Position numbers and translations under genes: made by a program. Of a stretch of 64,000 nt of DNA, positions 51,189 to 63,134 are shown one piece after another. Location: positions 24,926,599 to 24,990,598 of the forward strand of contig NC_088309.1 of assembly GCF_910592395.1 (NCBI RefSeq), written 5' to 3'. Origin of the DNA: Lineus longissimus (Eukaryota > Nemertea > Pilidiophora > Heteronemertea > Lineidae). Each line of letters opens with the position of its first letter. Positions within the stretch are counted from its first letter, which is position 1. The notes beneath the pieces are model-generated. The model saw nothing but the letters and a program-made list of their open reading frames with translations. It was not told the DNA's origin and searched no databases.

Positions 51189-54100
51189 CTATTCCTTCCG
51201 AGGCATGTCACTACCCCTGACTGCTGAACTACGGCGTCTCTCCCGCCTAGTGTTCCGCATACTCGCGTGAACATCGAAAGATTTCGCGCGTCCTCTCCTC
51301 CTGTTCCATGTCTTCATCTCCTCCACGGACTGTGGTAGCGCCCTGCCTTGGGTTTCTGGTAAGAGGAGCGTCAGGACACCCACCACGACGGACAGGGCAG
51401 CGAATATGCACCCAGGGAGCCAGTACACTTTCTTCACCTGAAAGATCGAATTAAAAGAGAGGGTATAGTCAATGCGGACACACTTCAAGTCATGTTTCCG
51501 AATGTCCAAAGTGCCCGGCAAACGACTAGAGATTTTATCCCTCGTTTTCAATGGTCATCGCAGGTACCAACGACAAGAATCGATGATTGCTGCGAAGGCT
51601 GCAACCTATAGCTGTCTAACCAGCAGACAAGCGATCGTTTTATCACTCATCTTAGAGATGATTGCCACAGCTCACAGCGACAAAAATTGCTCATTTGCGG
51701 GGTGCTTTAATGTGTTACAGTTGGCTACTTTACCATGAAGTTCAAATGTATATTGTTAAACTATGTATTGTGTAAAGTAGGCGTAACTTCCGTATAGGAC
51801 AGTCTAGGCTGACCGTGTGAATGTAATAACTCTTAATGCCAGATTTACTGTCCAGACAGGGATTTTAGGGCTTCATTAAGTTATTAAATTCGGTTGTTTA
51901 ATAGCCGTAAATTGTGGTCGTGTAAAAGGGCACTTATCACCGTTTATAAAATTCCTGAGAAGCCTTTCTCAGTAGTAGTCTAAAACATAAGTCTCGTCGT
52001 TAGGGTATAACATTCCTTTGGTCACGTTTTGGCTCCAAATGTGATTATTTGGGAATTTAATAATAAAGACATAGGAGTCCGTGACGAGCTAATGGGTACA
52101 AGTCGTTTAAGGGACCATTTTGAGTTACATTTTACATGTTTTATGCAATTATTCCCTGTCTGCTAGACGATATAAGGTCGCTCTGTGATCATGTTTGGGA
52201 GTTCCGGAATAGCAAGCGAATAGGCTACATCCTTGGTTTGGACACCCAGCTATAGGAACCTATTCTGCTGCTCCAGCTCATTGACACGTCTGTATCAACC
52301 ATCTTGTATGAACTCTGTCTTGTCAACTACATGTACATCTCGAACGGACGTCGAAATAAATTGGTAACTTTATATAATCATACTCTGTATGGATTTGTAT
52401 ACTATGCATGGAATTACACACACAACTGTTGACTCATTGTACTTCCATCGTCTTTGAGGATAGCAAGATCTACGGCCTATAACGTTTCTGCTGCATCCAG
52501 GATGCTGCAACTGGGACTCCGCTATAAATGCATGGACAAGCATTACATTCACATGTCAGAATTGAAATTCGCTATAGAATACGTCGATATTAGTGATAGA
52601 ATTTCAATCCTTTAGCTCCGGAATAGGTATCAAGACCTTAACGGGAGAACGTTTTGGTGATAACCCTCTAGAGTTTTCAAGCACGTGTTTTCGGGGCATA
52701 AAGGTTTATCTACATCCAATCACATGGGTCCAGATGCACGGTCAGTCGTCATACCTACCAGAAGAGACGAAAACGGAGCCACCATACCCCCGATGCGAGC
52801 ACAAACAGAACAGACACCGATGCAGGTACTCCTGATATTGACGGGGAAGAGCTCACCGGCGTAAAGGAAGATGATAGCGAAAGAATTGGATATGCAGAAT
52901 CTACCGAGCATGTTGAATGCTGTACTCACTGGAGCTAGGTCGACCCCACCTGAGGAAAAGAAAGTTTAAGACATTGCCTTATACAATGTACTAACCCTGG
53001 TTGAACACCTCATCTGCGTTTTACCACGAATTCATAAAGACTGGTCTTTATGAATTATTGGTTATACTAATGTGTTTCAAGATAGACCGGGGCAAAAGAC
53101 AGTGTAAGTCGGATGATAACCTCAACCTTTTTTCAGGCAATAAACCCCACATTTAAAATGAACCATGTTGCCGTATTTTATAGTCCGAAGTAGGCTATGC
53201 AAGAAAAAAATATAACCACTGAATAATGTAACAATGTTCAATTAGGAAATTGGTGCAGTGGAGCTTCTAACTCATTAAACGTGACAGTAAATTGAATGCT
53301 GAAATTCTAACAGCGCATACGCTTTGACATATTGGTATCGGACGCATACCGATATTTGTAGACCTGCAAGCAATTGGATCGGGAAGCGACATGACGCTTT
53401 AGAACCCTTCAAACTACTTTTAAACCGACAGATTGCTTACCTGCCTTAGGTGGGATAAAGACGGAGATCGCGAGACATATTCCAGCAAGTACGTGATATG
53501 CACAAAGCGGCTTTCTCCGTCCGAATCTGAAAGTTATGGGATTTTGATATCAGCATGACGTTTTCATTTTTGTCACGCCATGAAAAACATACATCTTTGT
53601 AAAACATTCACGAACGTTCATGAATTACGACGTAAAAGCGAAGGGAAATAAGTTATCGGCGTAAAATGAAATGTAGCACCCGCCCCCTTAAATTTCACTC
53701 GGTCATATACGCTATTGTTCAGTGATTCGTGATGCCTAAGGAGACAGTAGTATCCTTACTCAAACTTCTACTACAACTGGTGTATTATATCCTGCACACC
53801 GCCAACACGCTTCATCAGTAAAGATCCAATGTATTCATGGTTAACCTAGCACTTGATCACTTCAGAACCGTAGTGTCAAACGCACTGTGTAATGCCTTGA
53901 TTTAAACAAATGTGCGTATTTCGTGTTCGACTCGATCCGGCACAATTCCTTGATCGACTCAATCGACTGGCGGCAGAAAAGATAAATGGACCGGAACCAG
54001 GTCACCTAGAACACAAAATACGCCTCATTGTAAGAGAGCCAAGAGACACAAGGTTTATGCCACTTCTCCGGTGTTGCTATCTTTAATGTACAAGCATAAG

Positions 54101-57100
54101 GCTGTTATTTCAGAACAATGTCAACCTACCTTTTTATGACGAAGTAGCAGGTGGTATAGGCGAATGCTTCCACTACGCCACCAATTGCGAAGTTGACATA
54201 TCGACTCCCTGCGAGATCTCCTGTGCTAAGGGACATCCCGAAATATACCAAGCTGTTCACGAACCTGGCCGTGAAAAAAATCACATGATTATAAATGCAT
54301 TCCTGTCTTCGATTCCATAAGTTGCCATCCAAATGCGAAAAAGCTAGATGCGACTGACGACTAAGCATTACCATTGATTAGCAAGAACAAAATTGAAAAC
54401 GGGGCTGTTGTCCTCCCGAAAACCCACGACCACGACCTCACCTACCGTGCGTACACCGGAACACATCAGTAAGTTTAGGGTGGACGCGCTGGATTTGGTA
54501 ACTACTGCCAGTGCTCTTGTTTTGTTTAATGATTTGCACCGACCGTCTTTTCGATCAGCGTTCAAACCCACGGGGAAAAACGATTTCAGCTTCGTTACTA
54601 CTCAATCTCTCAACACAGCATTTTCCTTCATACATGTAAGAGGACTTTCTTCACAACGCAAAGTAGAAACCCGCTTGTTTTTGACTTACCAAAGTGCACC
54701 CATGACAAGGAGATTCATCCTGAGTTGGGGAAACCTGATGACTGTCAACAAGGTGTCCTTCTCGGCCTTTGGCTTATCATCCTTTGGTTTCCTCCTCAGC
54801 AATCGATCCTTGAAGCTCTGTTTTTCTTTAGGCTTTTCTTCAGTTTTGCTTTCATCAGCTACAACTGCAGTATCTCCCGTTTCTTCGTCGACTTTACCAA
54901 GAGATAACAACCGCGGGTCAATGTTCAAACCTGAATTAGGTAGGTAATGAGATACATATAAAAAATCTAATGAAAATCTTTCCAAAGAAAAATGTATTAA
55001 ATATGGTACAGAGAATACTTGCTAGCCGTCTCTCTCAGTCCTTTGAATGATAAAGATGTTTACCTTGTTGATCACATACCCACGTCATTGCGTTTAGAAG
55101 TGGAAATCTCCGAACATGACTCTGTTGCCTTATTGCGCGGAGGACGAGCACTGTCTTTCTGATCTCGTCGATACAAGCTACCCAGACAAGTCCATCAGGC
55201 AAACCTACCAATGGAGTTTTCGGTCAGCGGATGCTCAGGATAATCTTTTACCCCATTAAACCTAGCGATCTTTCTCAATTGCTTCTCTGCTTCCTTCTCT
55301 TTTTGATTAGCAGCTTGCCAACTCATCGACTCGGGACAAACCCTGGTGTGGATAAAAGATCAGCAAGGAAAGAAAAAATAAAAGGAATTTGTAGACTTTC
55401 GAGCTTAAACCGTAGGCTGATCTGAATGACCATGCTACGTTATAATGTACTGTACCATGTCCTGCAATGTAACTCGTCGCATTAATCAAATTGCTAGTGG
55501 AACGATTCGAGCTACCTTAGAGAACACTACACAGACTAAACGTATACCTAGCTCCTGATCGCGAGGGGGGGGGTTGTTCTTCACAAAAGCAGAAAAGACA
55601 TCATTCACGATGACGTATATGATGCGTAGATACGTACCACCATCCACCCAGAGTAATTATCATGGGAAGAGTAATAGCAAGCTGGAAGTCCCTCCAGTCA
55701 CGTAGAGCGTACGCTATACCAGCTTGTATCACCATGGAACCACCCCAGAAGACTTGAACTATTATTCCGGCGAACGTCCTCTGGTTGGCGGCAAATATCT
55801 CAACGCAGAGTACAAATCCAGACAGAGTAATTCCCTGGAATTGATAGGATACCCAAAATTATTAACATTGTCTCATGACAAATATCGTATAAAAAAGTTA
55901 TTTCGACATGAAGTTTGTTCAAATGTGGTAATTGATTTTTTTTTTCAAAAGGGTAGACTACTACAAGAGTGTTAACTACGTTGATATATATTGTGTTGAA
56001 TTGAATGGAAATGATAGCTTGTCAACTTTAAGCGAAACATGATCATTGTATGACATGAATAGTGATAAATACCTGCTGCAATGCTCCAGCAATGAACCTG
56101 AGGAAGAGGAATAGGTAGTAATCCTTGGCGAATGCGGTGGCCGTGCCAACCACAAGAAGACACCAGTTGACTCCAAGGAATACTGGTTTCCTTCCAAACA
56201 TGTCGGCAAGTGTTGTGAATATAATGGCACCAGCCATGACGCCCAGGACAAATATGGTCTGTGAGAGGTCCTTCAGGTAATCCCTGGTACATACCAGCTC
56301 CCACTGAAATGTTAGTAATGATACAGTAAACTTGATGCTTTTAGAACAGACATTTGACAATATACTTAGTAATGTGATCCCCTTTGAACAAAGCAACTAT
56401 ACGTATTTTTCGAGAACGTTGTCCACGGTTGACTCTTTTGACCTGAGCCCTCAGTAAAAAAAGCTTTGTGTTTTTGTGTTTGTTTCAATCTGAATCTGTG
56501 TCTCAGTTTTTTTTTTCACATGAGCAAAATATTCTAAAGTAACAGTATTACTCGGCATTTAGTGTTTTTCTCCTGTCATAGGAGCAACGTATTCCTCAAA
56601 AATCTATTCTGACGGTTGTGGAAATGGTACCCCAACTTCCTGAACCTTTAATTATATCCTCATTTACTCTTATTTGTTCAAAATCACAACCAGAATAGCC
56701 AGGATGTGGTACCTATAAACTTAAAGACGGTATCAATTTTGTAATTATGTCTTCATCCTTGCAATCTGAGATCTATTACTACTAGCTAAACACACATCTT
56801 ATTTTTTTAAATCACCTTTCAATTAACTACATATGATCTTACCTCCATGACAATAGTGCTCGTGAAGTCGGTGTGATACGTGTACCCATCCGTGCATGGG
56901 ATGGTCGCATTGGTGCTGTACGAAATGTTTCCATTGGACGATTCATTGACGAACTGGTTACACTGGTCTCGCTTCGGTTCGCCGGTGCGTTGGTCCTTGA
57001 CGAACGGAATCGTGTCGTTGATGATATCATCTGGGACTTGGCAATGAAAATCTCGAGGAACTCCACCTGGAATACGAAGAACACTGACCCTAATTGGCTT

Positions 57101-60100
57101 TGCCCAAGGATATCGATTTTTTAGGTGATCAGTTGATGCTGCAATAAACTTTGTTGAAAAATGGTTTCCGAGCTGTTGCTCAGCTTTTTTTGCCAACACA
57201 AATATGCTCTTCCTCAAGTCTTTCAAGTAAAACGAAACACTCTTCTAAAGGATTCTTTAGCATCGGACAAAACTCTATACGCACTTGTTTTTAGTTTCCC
57301 TAAAAAAGGTTTAAGGGATGCATTGTTTGTTTGCCGAGAAAAATCTGGATCACCAGTTAGTTGGCGAACAGGTAGAACCAACAAGGTGATAATGAATAAT
57401 GCGTTATTAAAGTGCTCTCATGCCAGCGCCAAACAGTAGTTTCAATGTCCTATCTTAGGGAAACAATAGGAGGTATTTCGGAAGTATGTCTGACTATCGC
57501 GCCTCCTTACATTTTAATCTATCCATATGCTGTTCAGTTGATTAATACGGTCATGATATCCGAAAGGCCTATTCGCTATAAATGTACATTTGTGCGCATG
57601 ACCCGAGCTGTACGTAGTGAGTACAATAATTGTAAAAACAGGTGGAATTTCGTGCAGCGTGAGTATATACATGTTAGTGCGATGCGAAAAGTACAATAAG
57701 GTACAAAGATTACAATTTTTTTTTATTACGAACAGGCCAGCCAGGTAATTTACATCTATCATTTCATTTAGCTCGAATATCCTGTAGTCTCTTCTGTCCC
57801 TCATCATTAATATCTCTTTAAGTATTTTCGCAATGTCGTCGTTAGTTTGGACTACATACAGCTGCCTAATCTTGTCTACCTTGAGTAGGTTCTGCTTATT
57901 ACATGTAATGCGAAGTTGTCCACAAATCACATTTACGATTCTCCCCACATTTGATAGGTTCGGCTCTAGGAAGGACCATGTTCACCACTGTGATGTTAAT
58001 TTGTGTCCTCTTGAGCAAGACGTTTAACCTGATTTGCTCCTGTCATTATCCAGGAGTAGGTTCCTAGGTTCCTCTTATCCAGCGGCCAAGATGGCAGACA
58101 CTAATGTTAGTGCTAGCGCTTTGTAGCAGCAACTCCGACCTGTATTATACACCTCCACTTCTGGAGCATGAGGCCTAAAGTAGACATTAGACATGTATCG
58201 CTTTGAGCAACTGAAATCAGTTAGTGCTATAAGTCTCATAATTAAAAGGAAAAAAAAGTGTCACAATTTATTATTTGTGTACATGTAGCAATCGCCACGC
58301 ACAGTGTAAGGCTGCTTAAGCTTACTCACCGATAAAGATGATGGATAAAGCCTGCCAAGATGAGGGGAAAACAGAACATATTCCAATAAGGGTCCACACC
58401 AGAATATGCCATTTGCTTCTTTCGCCACATTTCTCAATGGCTACATTTACAGGATCTGAAACATCCATTTATAATGTAGTATGGAGCCCCGCAATTCTTT
58501 CCGTCGATTTCTCTCGAGGTATACACTGCTATCAGTCCAATTCGCGTACCCAATGACCGTACTATATACATCGATTGACACCCTCAAAAGTGAAGTGCAA
58601 CGTCAAACTTATGATTATCATAGATTTCGCTCTTCACTGACCTTATCACTAAAGAGGTTCAGATAATGAATAATCAAATGATAAACAGATATCTGTTTAC
58701 ATTTTAAGCTTTACTTTGTCAATCAATTTAACCATTATACACGATAGACTATGAGAAGAGTATGCGTTATATCGCCACAAATGGCGATACAATGCAGAAG
58801 TGGTGATACAATATTGCACGACGCTACCGTCAATATTTTCATGCCTATCCATTTTTGCGATTCGTGAATATTTGGTAAAAACAATTTCGCGATTTGTACT
58901 TACATTTTTTTTATTTTTCCATTCAAAATATGTCCTTTTCTCATTTGCTATGTTTATTTTGGCGAATCGAGTTTAATCGCGAAAATAAACGTATGCGAAA
59001 ATTTCGTGGTTCAGTCATCCGTTCTTGTGTCCACTAATTGTATCAATGATATTCAGGGGAAGCTTTACGCCACGTAATATATGATACATGTTATGTCGGA
59101 TTATTTAGATATAATTGTTATGTGTGATGAACGTACATGATGAGGCGCCGCGATATATACATGAGCGGCGCCATACAAATATCGTTTTATTATTTATTAT
59201 TATTATTACAGAAAAGATATGAAATTTGTGCATATCTAGGATCGACATATATAAATAAATCGTGTAAATTGCATCACGGTGGTTGACGATTTGTAATATA
59301 TCCGCCCACAACCCTCCACACCTCAAAAAAATAGGAACGTCTTTTTTATCCACCAGATGAACACAAGAGTTACGAATAGAGTAATTGCATTGGCGTCCAA
59401 TGGCCGGGATGGTAGGACCGCTACAACAGACGAGCCTGTTGTGACTGTTCTCATTTTATCATTACGGGTACTCACCAATAAAAACAATAGCCAACATCTG
59501 CCAACAAGATGGCAACACCGAAGTCATTCCTATCATCACAAACATCAGAAAATGCCATCGACTACAGTCACCGCACAGGGCAACTGCTTCGTCCACTTCC
59601 ATTGCCATTTTGAATAAAAATCATACACAAAATGTAAATTTGAATCAAACTCTTTACGGTAGTAATAGTTCCAACAGGCATAGTTACCGGGGCACTATAG
59701 TCATTTCAAGAAATCTGGGCTGAACTGTAGGCAAAACAACATCTTTCAGCACCTTGTCGATCATCCACTTCAGCAACAACAAACGTATCAGGCTGTGTTA
59801 CACATTGGACTACATGTATATTAGCATGAGTGTCATTGTTCTTTAATAGAGTTACATCTTAGTTGCTGGTTACTCGAAGGTTACATGTTAGAGTGACTAA
59901 AATAAATGATACAACTCTCTGTGACAAGCTACTTATCATGTGTGGACAAGGAGAACGAGGAATGCCACCCTTGTAGGTCTGCCAGGCAACTATTAAGCGT
60001 GAAGTCGATTAACAAAATAATGTAGGCCTACTGGTATTGCCTACTTCAGTGGATGCTACAAGAACCCCAAAACATGGGTCACCGTTCACGATAATTTCTG

Positions 60101-63100
60101 AACTGCCAATAGCTACCTACAGGAACCTGATACGACAATGCGAATGCATGTGCACTCTGTGCAATGTTTTTCTGTCGGATACTTAACACATCTAGGCCGA
60201 TTGTAAAAACCTATCCGTAATCATCAAGTTTTTGGGGTAGTTGTAAAACAAGAAACACAGAAACGAAACAGAAACACAGAAACACAGAAACGAAACGCAG
60301 AAACCAGTCTTGTGGCGAATTCTGGTCTGCAAACTCCATCTTGTTGCCATGGTTGTGGCCGCGAACGCGGGTGTAACTAAAATCGGTATTCAGTCGGAAT
60401 GGAAGGAGGAATGCTCATTTCCCAATACCCCTTTTAGCCTCATCAACGTGTGCGCAGATTGGCAGCATCCGGCCTTGATCGTGCCAATACACTACATGTA
60501 TGTACTACACGGCGTAAATAGAAAATAGTCCTTCGAATAGCGAGTCCTGTTCTTTTGTACATTCCATGGCCTGTGCACGACACTAGGCTGAACTTCCCTA
60601 CTGCAACCTCATTAACATAAACATATATTTAAAGGGACTATTTAAAGGCAGCAGCTGGGCAGGCAAGATTGAGTTACTCCAAGTCCAAGTCTAGTGCCCC
60701 CCCCCCCCCCACTTTACTCTATTCTAGTCGCCAAAATTGGTCTCTCACGTCTCACATAACGTCGAAATGATTCACCCATGTACTGGTACCGTACCTTGCA
60801 TTTAGTGCTGCATCAGACGGGATTTGTAGGATGATCCTGGTACTTCATGTAAATTGAACACTACAAGGCAAGATGTTGCACTGCACCTTCATTTAAAATA
60901 ACATGCTGTAGGAATCGAATCGAACCTACCAAAGTACTACACCACCACCTCAAAAGACTTCACATATCGTGCCGCCCCCTCCCCCCCCCCCCCCCCCCCC
61001 CCCCCCAAAGTTGCTCCATGTATCCCCTCAACAACTCTATTGCATTCCGGCTGGCCGCAACCCACCAACCTCAGATTTTACTTTTAAACGACAATAACAA
61101 CGGATTGGGCAAGGAAAGTATCGGCGTGCCGCTTGATTCCAACCTTTTTGAAAACCCGTTTGATTTTCGTTTCTGCGTTTCGTTTCTGCGTTTCTGTGTT
61201 TCTGTTTCGTTTCTGTGTTTCTTGTTTTACAACTACCCAAGTTTTTGCTTGTTCAAGGTTGCCTGTTCGTTCATTTATCATAGGATTGACTTACATAGGA
61301 CTAAGAACACAAAGTTCAATTAGAGCCGTGTGGTGCCTTGATGCTTTTCCCTTCACAAGTTGTGGTGTCTGTTATCTATGAACAGCAAAAACTAACATCA
61401 GCAACAGTGGTGGCTAAGTAACTAGCACGATTACTTAGCATGATATATACTAGAATTTAAATTATCAGTCCAAATCTTACTTAACAAAAAGTATAGCCAA
61501 AACGTGCAAACAAGAAGGAAAGACACAAATTAACCCAAAGGCTGGTATCGCAATTCCATGCCAACGACTACGGTCGCCTAGCAAGGCTAACGCCTCATCG
61601 ACATCCAGTCAAATATACACATCCATGTTGAAGGTCATCACAATTGTCACATCGCAAAACAGATTTTTATGCGAAGTAGCAGTCATCACTAGTCTGGGTC
61701 ATATTATTAGTTAGGCCACGAATTAGTTATCTTTCAGTTACTGTTGTCCCGAATCTTAGCATGATTTGTGTGCTTGTGGTTTTAACTTAGAGTAACCAGA
61801 CTGACTCTTAAGGTTTTTCCCACTGGCAAACATGACAAGCTGAGCTTGCACATGAACCCCCAGCGGCCGGGAGAAAAGACCGATCGAGCCGACCAGAAAC
61901 AAACAACTCACATTTGGAACTAGTCATGATCATACATGGATTGACCCCTCCCCGTCCCATCGACTGGTCAACTTCACTACATAAAGTTCATCGGCACGCT
62001 CTTGTGAAAAGATAAAACAAAAGGAAGAGACTACTTGGCAAGCCCGGCTTACCAAACAGCGACTTTTTCTTGTCCTGAATGGAGAGCCGAACTCATTAAT
62101 ATTAAAGTAAAGTCTCCATGCAGCTCGCCAAACAGGGTAGATTTTTTACCTGTTTGGCAAGCCCGGCTGGCCGAACAGGGTGGCTTTTTAGTGCTGTTTG
62201 GCAAGCGGCTCTCCAAACAGGACAAAAAAAGATGCCTGTTCGGCGAGCGGCTTGCCAAATACACCCGGCCAGAACAAAAATATTCCTCCTTTACCGGAGT
62301 CTTTCCCCAATCCTCTCAGCAGGTTTTTTCCGTTGGCCCATTATCAGTTCTTCATAAACAGAGACCCGTTGTTTGTAATGGATTGTGCTCAAAACCCGTA
62401 GCAAGAATTTCGTAATTACTTGGATATATACATCAAAGTATCACTTTTCGAGTAGGCTATTAAAGTGATACTCGATCACTATCACGTGGCCAACGTGTAG
62501 CTCACCCGGTACCTCAAGGTATTATATGGGTCCCGAGTATACATGTCAGGAATGCCGCGCACGCCACAAGGCCGCGAAAGTGAGCAGGTGAACTTAACGC
62601 TCGGTATGATGTTACCATCAATTTCCCTGCCTGACTGCGTGGCTTTATTCGTGTGGAATCGGAGAGAAGAAAAGGAGCTTCACCTTGGTTTATGTCATAT
62701 CTAAAATGATTATGTCGTGTTGGATGTACTGTCCCCTACTGATCTGTCCCCTCCTGATTGTTGAGTAAAGCTCCCTGTATGTGCAGGTACAGTTTGGTAG
62801 GTACGAAGGTGCGATGGTTTATCGTAAGCTTTCATTGGATTGTATAATGTGTAGATGCGTAGATGGCATAAAACGCACTCGGGATAGCCGGTGCAATGGG
62901 AAGGGCAAAGTACATGCGTTACCCCATGGCCGTTACCACTTCACATCAGATAATAATATAAGAAGTCCAAATTTATAAGAATTTTTCCGATATGTTCTTC
63001 TACTTACCAACGAAAACAATCGCCAACATCTGCCAGCACGAGGGAAACGCAGTTGTCATTCCTCCCAAAAGGAATATCAGCATATGCCATTTACTCCGGT

Positions 63101-63134
63101 CGCCACAAAGGGCGACAGCTTCGTCAACGTCCAT
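51189..63134 (-). CDS. SLC22-family transporter with alternative first exons (604, 606 or 608 aa)
   Basis: Tandem paralogue of the 39501-49226 gene. Shared body exons: 57066-56843, 56303-56073, 55834-55638, 55342-55209, 54930-54690, 54264-54130, 53526-53441, 52949-52759, 51437-51189 (1688 bp). Any of three upstream first exons (63134-63008, 59608-59476, 58468-58330) joins in phase 1 and gives an in-frame product. Extracellular loop starts GVPRDFHCQVP with several NxS/T sites; MFS motif ADMFGRKP; PES and KEKEAEKQLRKIARFNG; LLLPETQGRALPQSVEEMK near the C-terminus; basic tail RRERRRSS. Exons of 231, 197, 135 and 86 bp equal those of the neighbour, but here the NIR/STC junction is inside one exon (52949-52759), whereas the neighbour has an intron there. 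Substrate unknown; the first exons would swap only the N-terminus and TM1. Confidence 0.9.
52759..52949 (-). other. Fused exon of second transporter
   Basis: A single 191-bp exon encodes LYAGELFPVNIRSTCIGVC; the paralogue splits the same stretch at NVR into exons 40396-40276 and 39989-39917. It is thus a lost or gained intron between the tandem copies. Confidence 0.8.
53029..53056. repeat. Perfect short palindrome
   Basis: AATTCATAAAGAC arms of 13 bp around a 2-nt loop in the intron before the 52949 exon. Confidence 0.7.
58330..58468 (-). CDS. Alternative first exon A of second transporter
   Basis: Begins ATG (MDVSDPVNVAIEKCGERSKW) and encodes TM1 ending SIIFIG, then a GTGAGT donor in phase 1, matching exon 57066-56843. 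It is the most body-proximal copy. An internal CAG at 58456 could be used as an acceptor, but the in-frame ATG makes that unnecessary. It is more divergent than copies B and D. Confidence 0.8.
59476..59608 (-). CDS. Alternative first exon B of second transporter
   Basis: 133 bp, the same length as exon 1 of the neighbouring transporter. Starts MAMEVDEAVALCGDCSRW, has TM1 with LPSCWQMLAIVFIG, and ends at a GTGAGT donor in phase 1. Open throughout. Confidence 0.85.
60235..61238. mobile_element. Non-autonomous Mutator-like DNA transposon (1,004 bp)
   Basis: Terminal inverted repeats begin GGGTAGTTGTAAAACAAG; they are identical for nearly 50 bp and recognisable to about 68 bp. Both are built of tandem GAAACACA / GAAACG units. 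The direct repeat AAGTTTTTG flanks exactly (60226-60234 and 61239-61247): a 9-bp target-site duplication. Long inverted repeats with a 9-bp duplication are the Mutator (MULE) pattern. The interior has no transposase and holds C tracts at 60697-60710 and 60981-61006. It sits in the intron region between first exons B and D of the second transporter. Confidence 0.85.
60981..61006. repeat. Poly(C) tract, 26 bases
   Basis: Uninterrupted run of 26 C inside the Mutator-like element; the complementary G run could form quadruplex structures. Length may be affected by assembly. Confidence 0.85.
61481..61610 (-). pseudogene. Decayed first exon C of second transporter
   Basis: Clearly homologous to the other first exons (DVDEALALLGDRSRWH, then TM1 with VFPSCLHVLAILF). 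Broken at both ends: no in-frame ATG (TGA lies two codons before DVDEA), and a one-base gain before the GTAAGA donor changes the splice phase from 1 to 2. It could not give an in-frame product with the shared exons. Confidence 0.75.
62023..62272 (-). mobile_element. Hairpin-array mobile element, copy 2
   Basis: 250-bp inverted copy of the element at 18125-18559, nearly identical over the shared parts. Flanked by AACAAAA on both sides (62016-62022 and 62273-62279), consistent with a target duplication. Contains four successive hairpins of the form CCTGTTTGGC...GCCGAACAGG. Located between first exons C and D of the second transporter. Confidence 0.75.
63008..63134 (-). CDS. Alternative first exon D of second transporter (most distal)
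   Basis: 127 bp; starts MDVDEAVALCGDRSKWH, TM1 with FPSCWQMLAIVFVG, ends at a GTAAGT donor in phase 1. The longest transcript would begin here, with a 5.9-kb first intron to 57066. Confidence 0.85.

Noticed and set aside
54393-54947. 184-codon plus-strand frame
   Set aside because: Antisense shadow of the transporter exon 54930-54690, whose protein, splice sites and phase are clear.
57514-57948. 144-codon minus-strand frame in the intron before exon A
   Set aside because: Protein-like in places, but no family recognised, no ATG at a sensible place and no splice partners; could be a decayed repeat fragment, not called as a gene.
60235-60304. Repeated GAAACACA units resembling a CRISPR-like or satellite array
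   Set aside because: The same array occurs inverted at 61160-61238 with a flanking target duplication, so it is a transposon terminus, not an independent array.
62035-62415. Overlapping open frames across the hairpin element
   Set aside because: Arise from the GC-rich repeat structure; no domain, and the same frames recur in the inverted copy.
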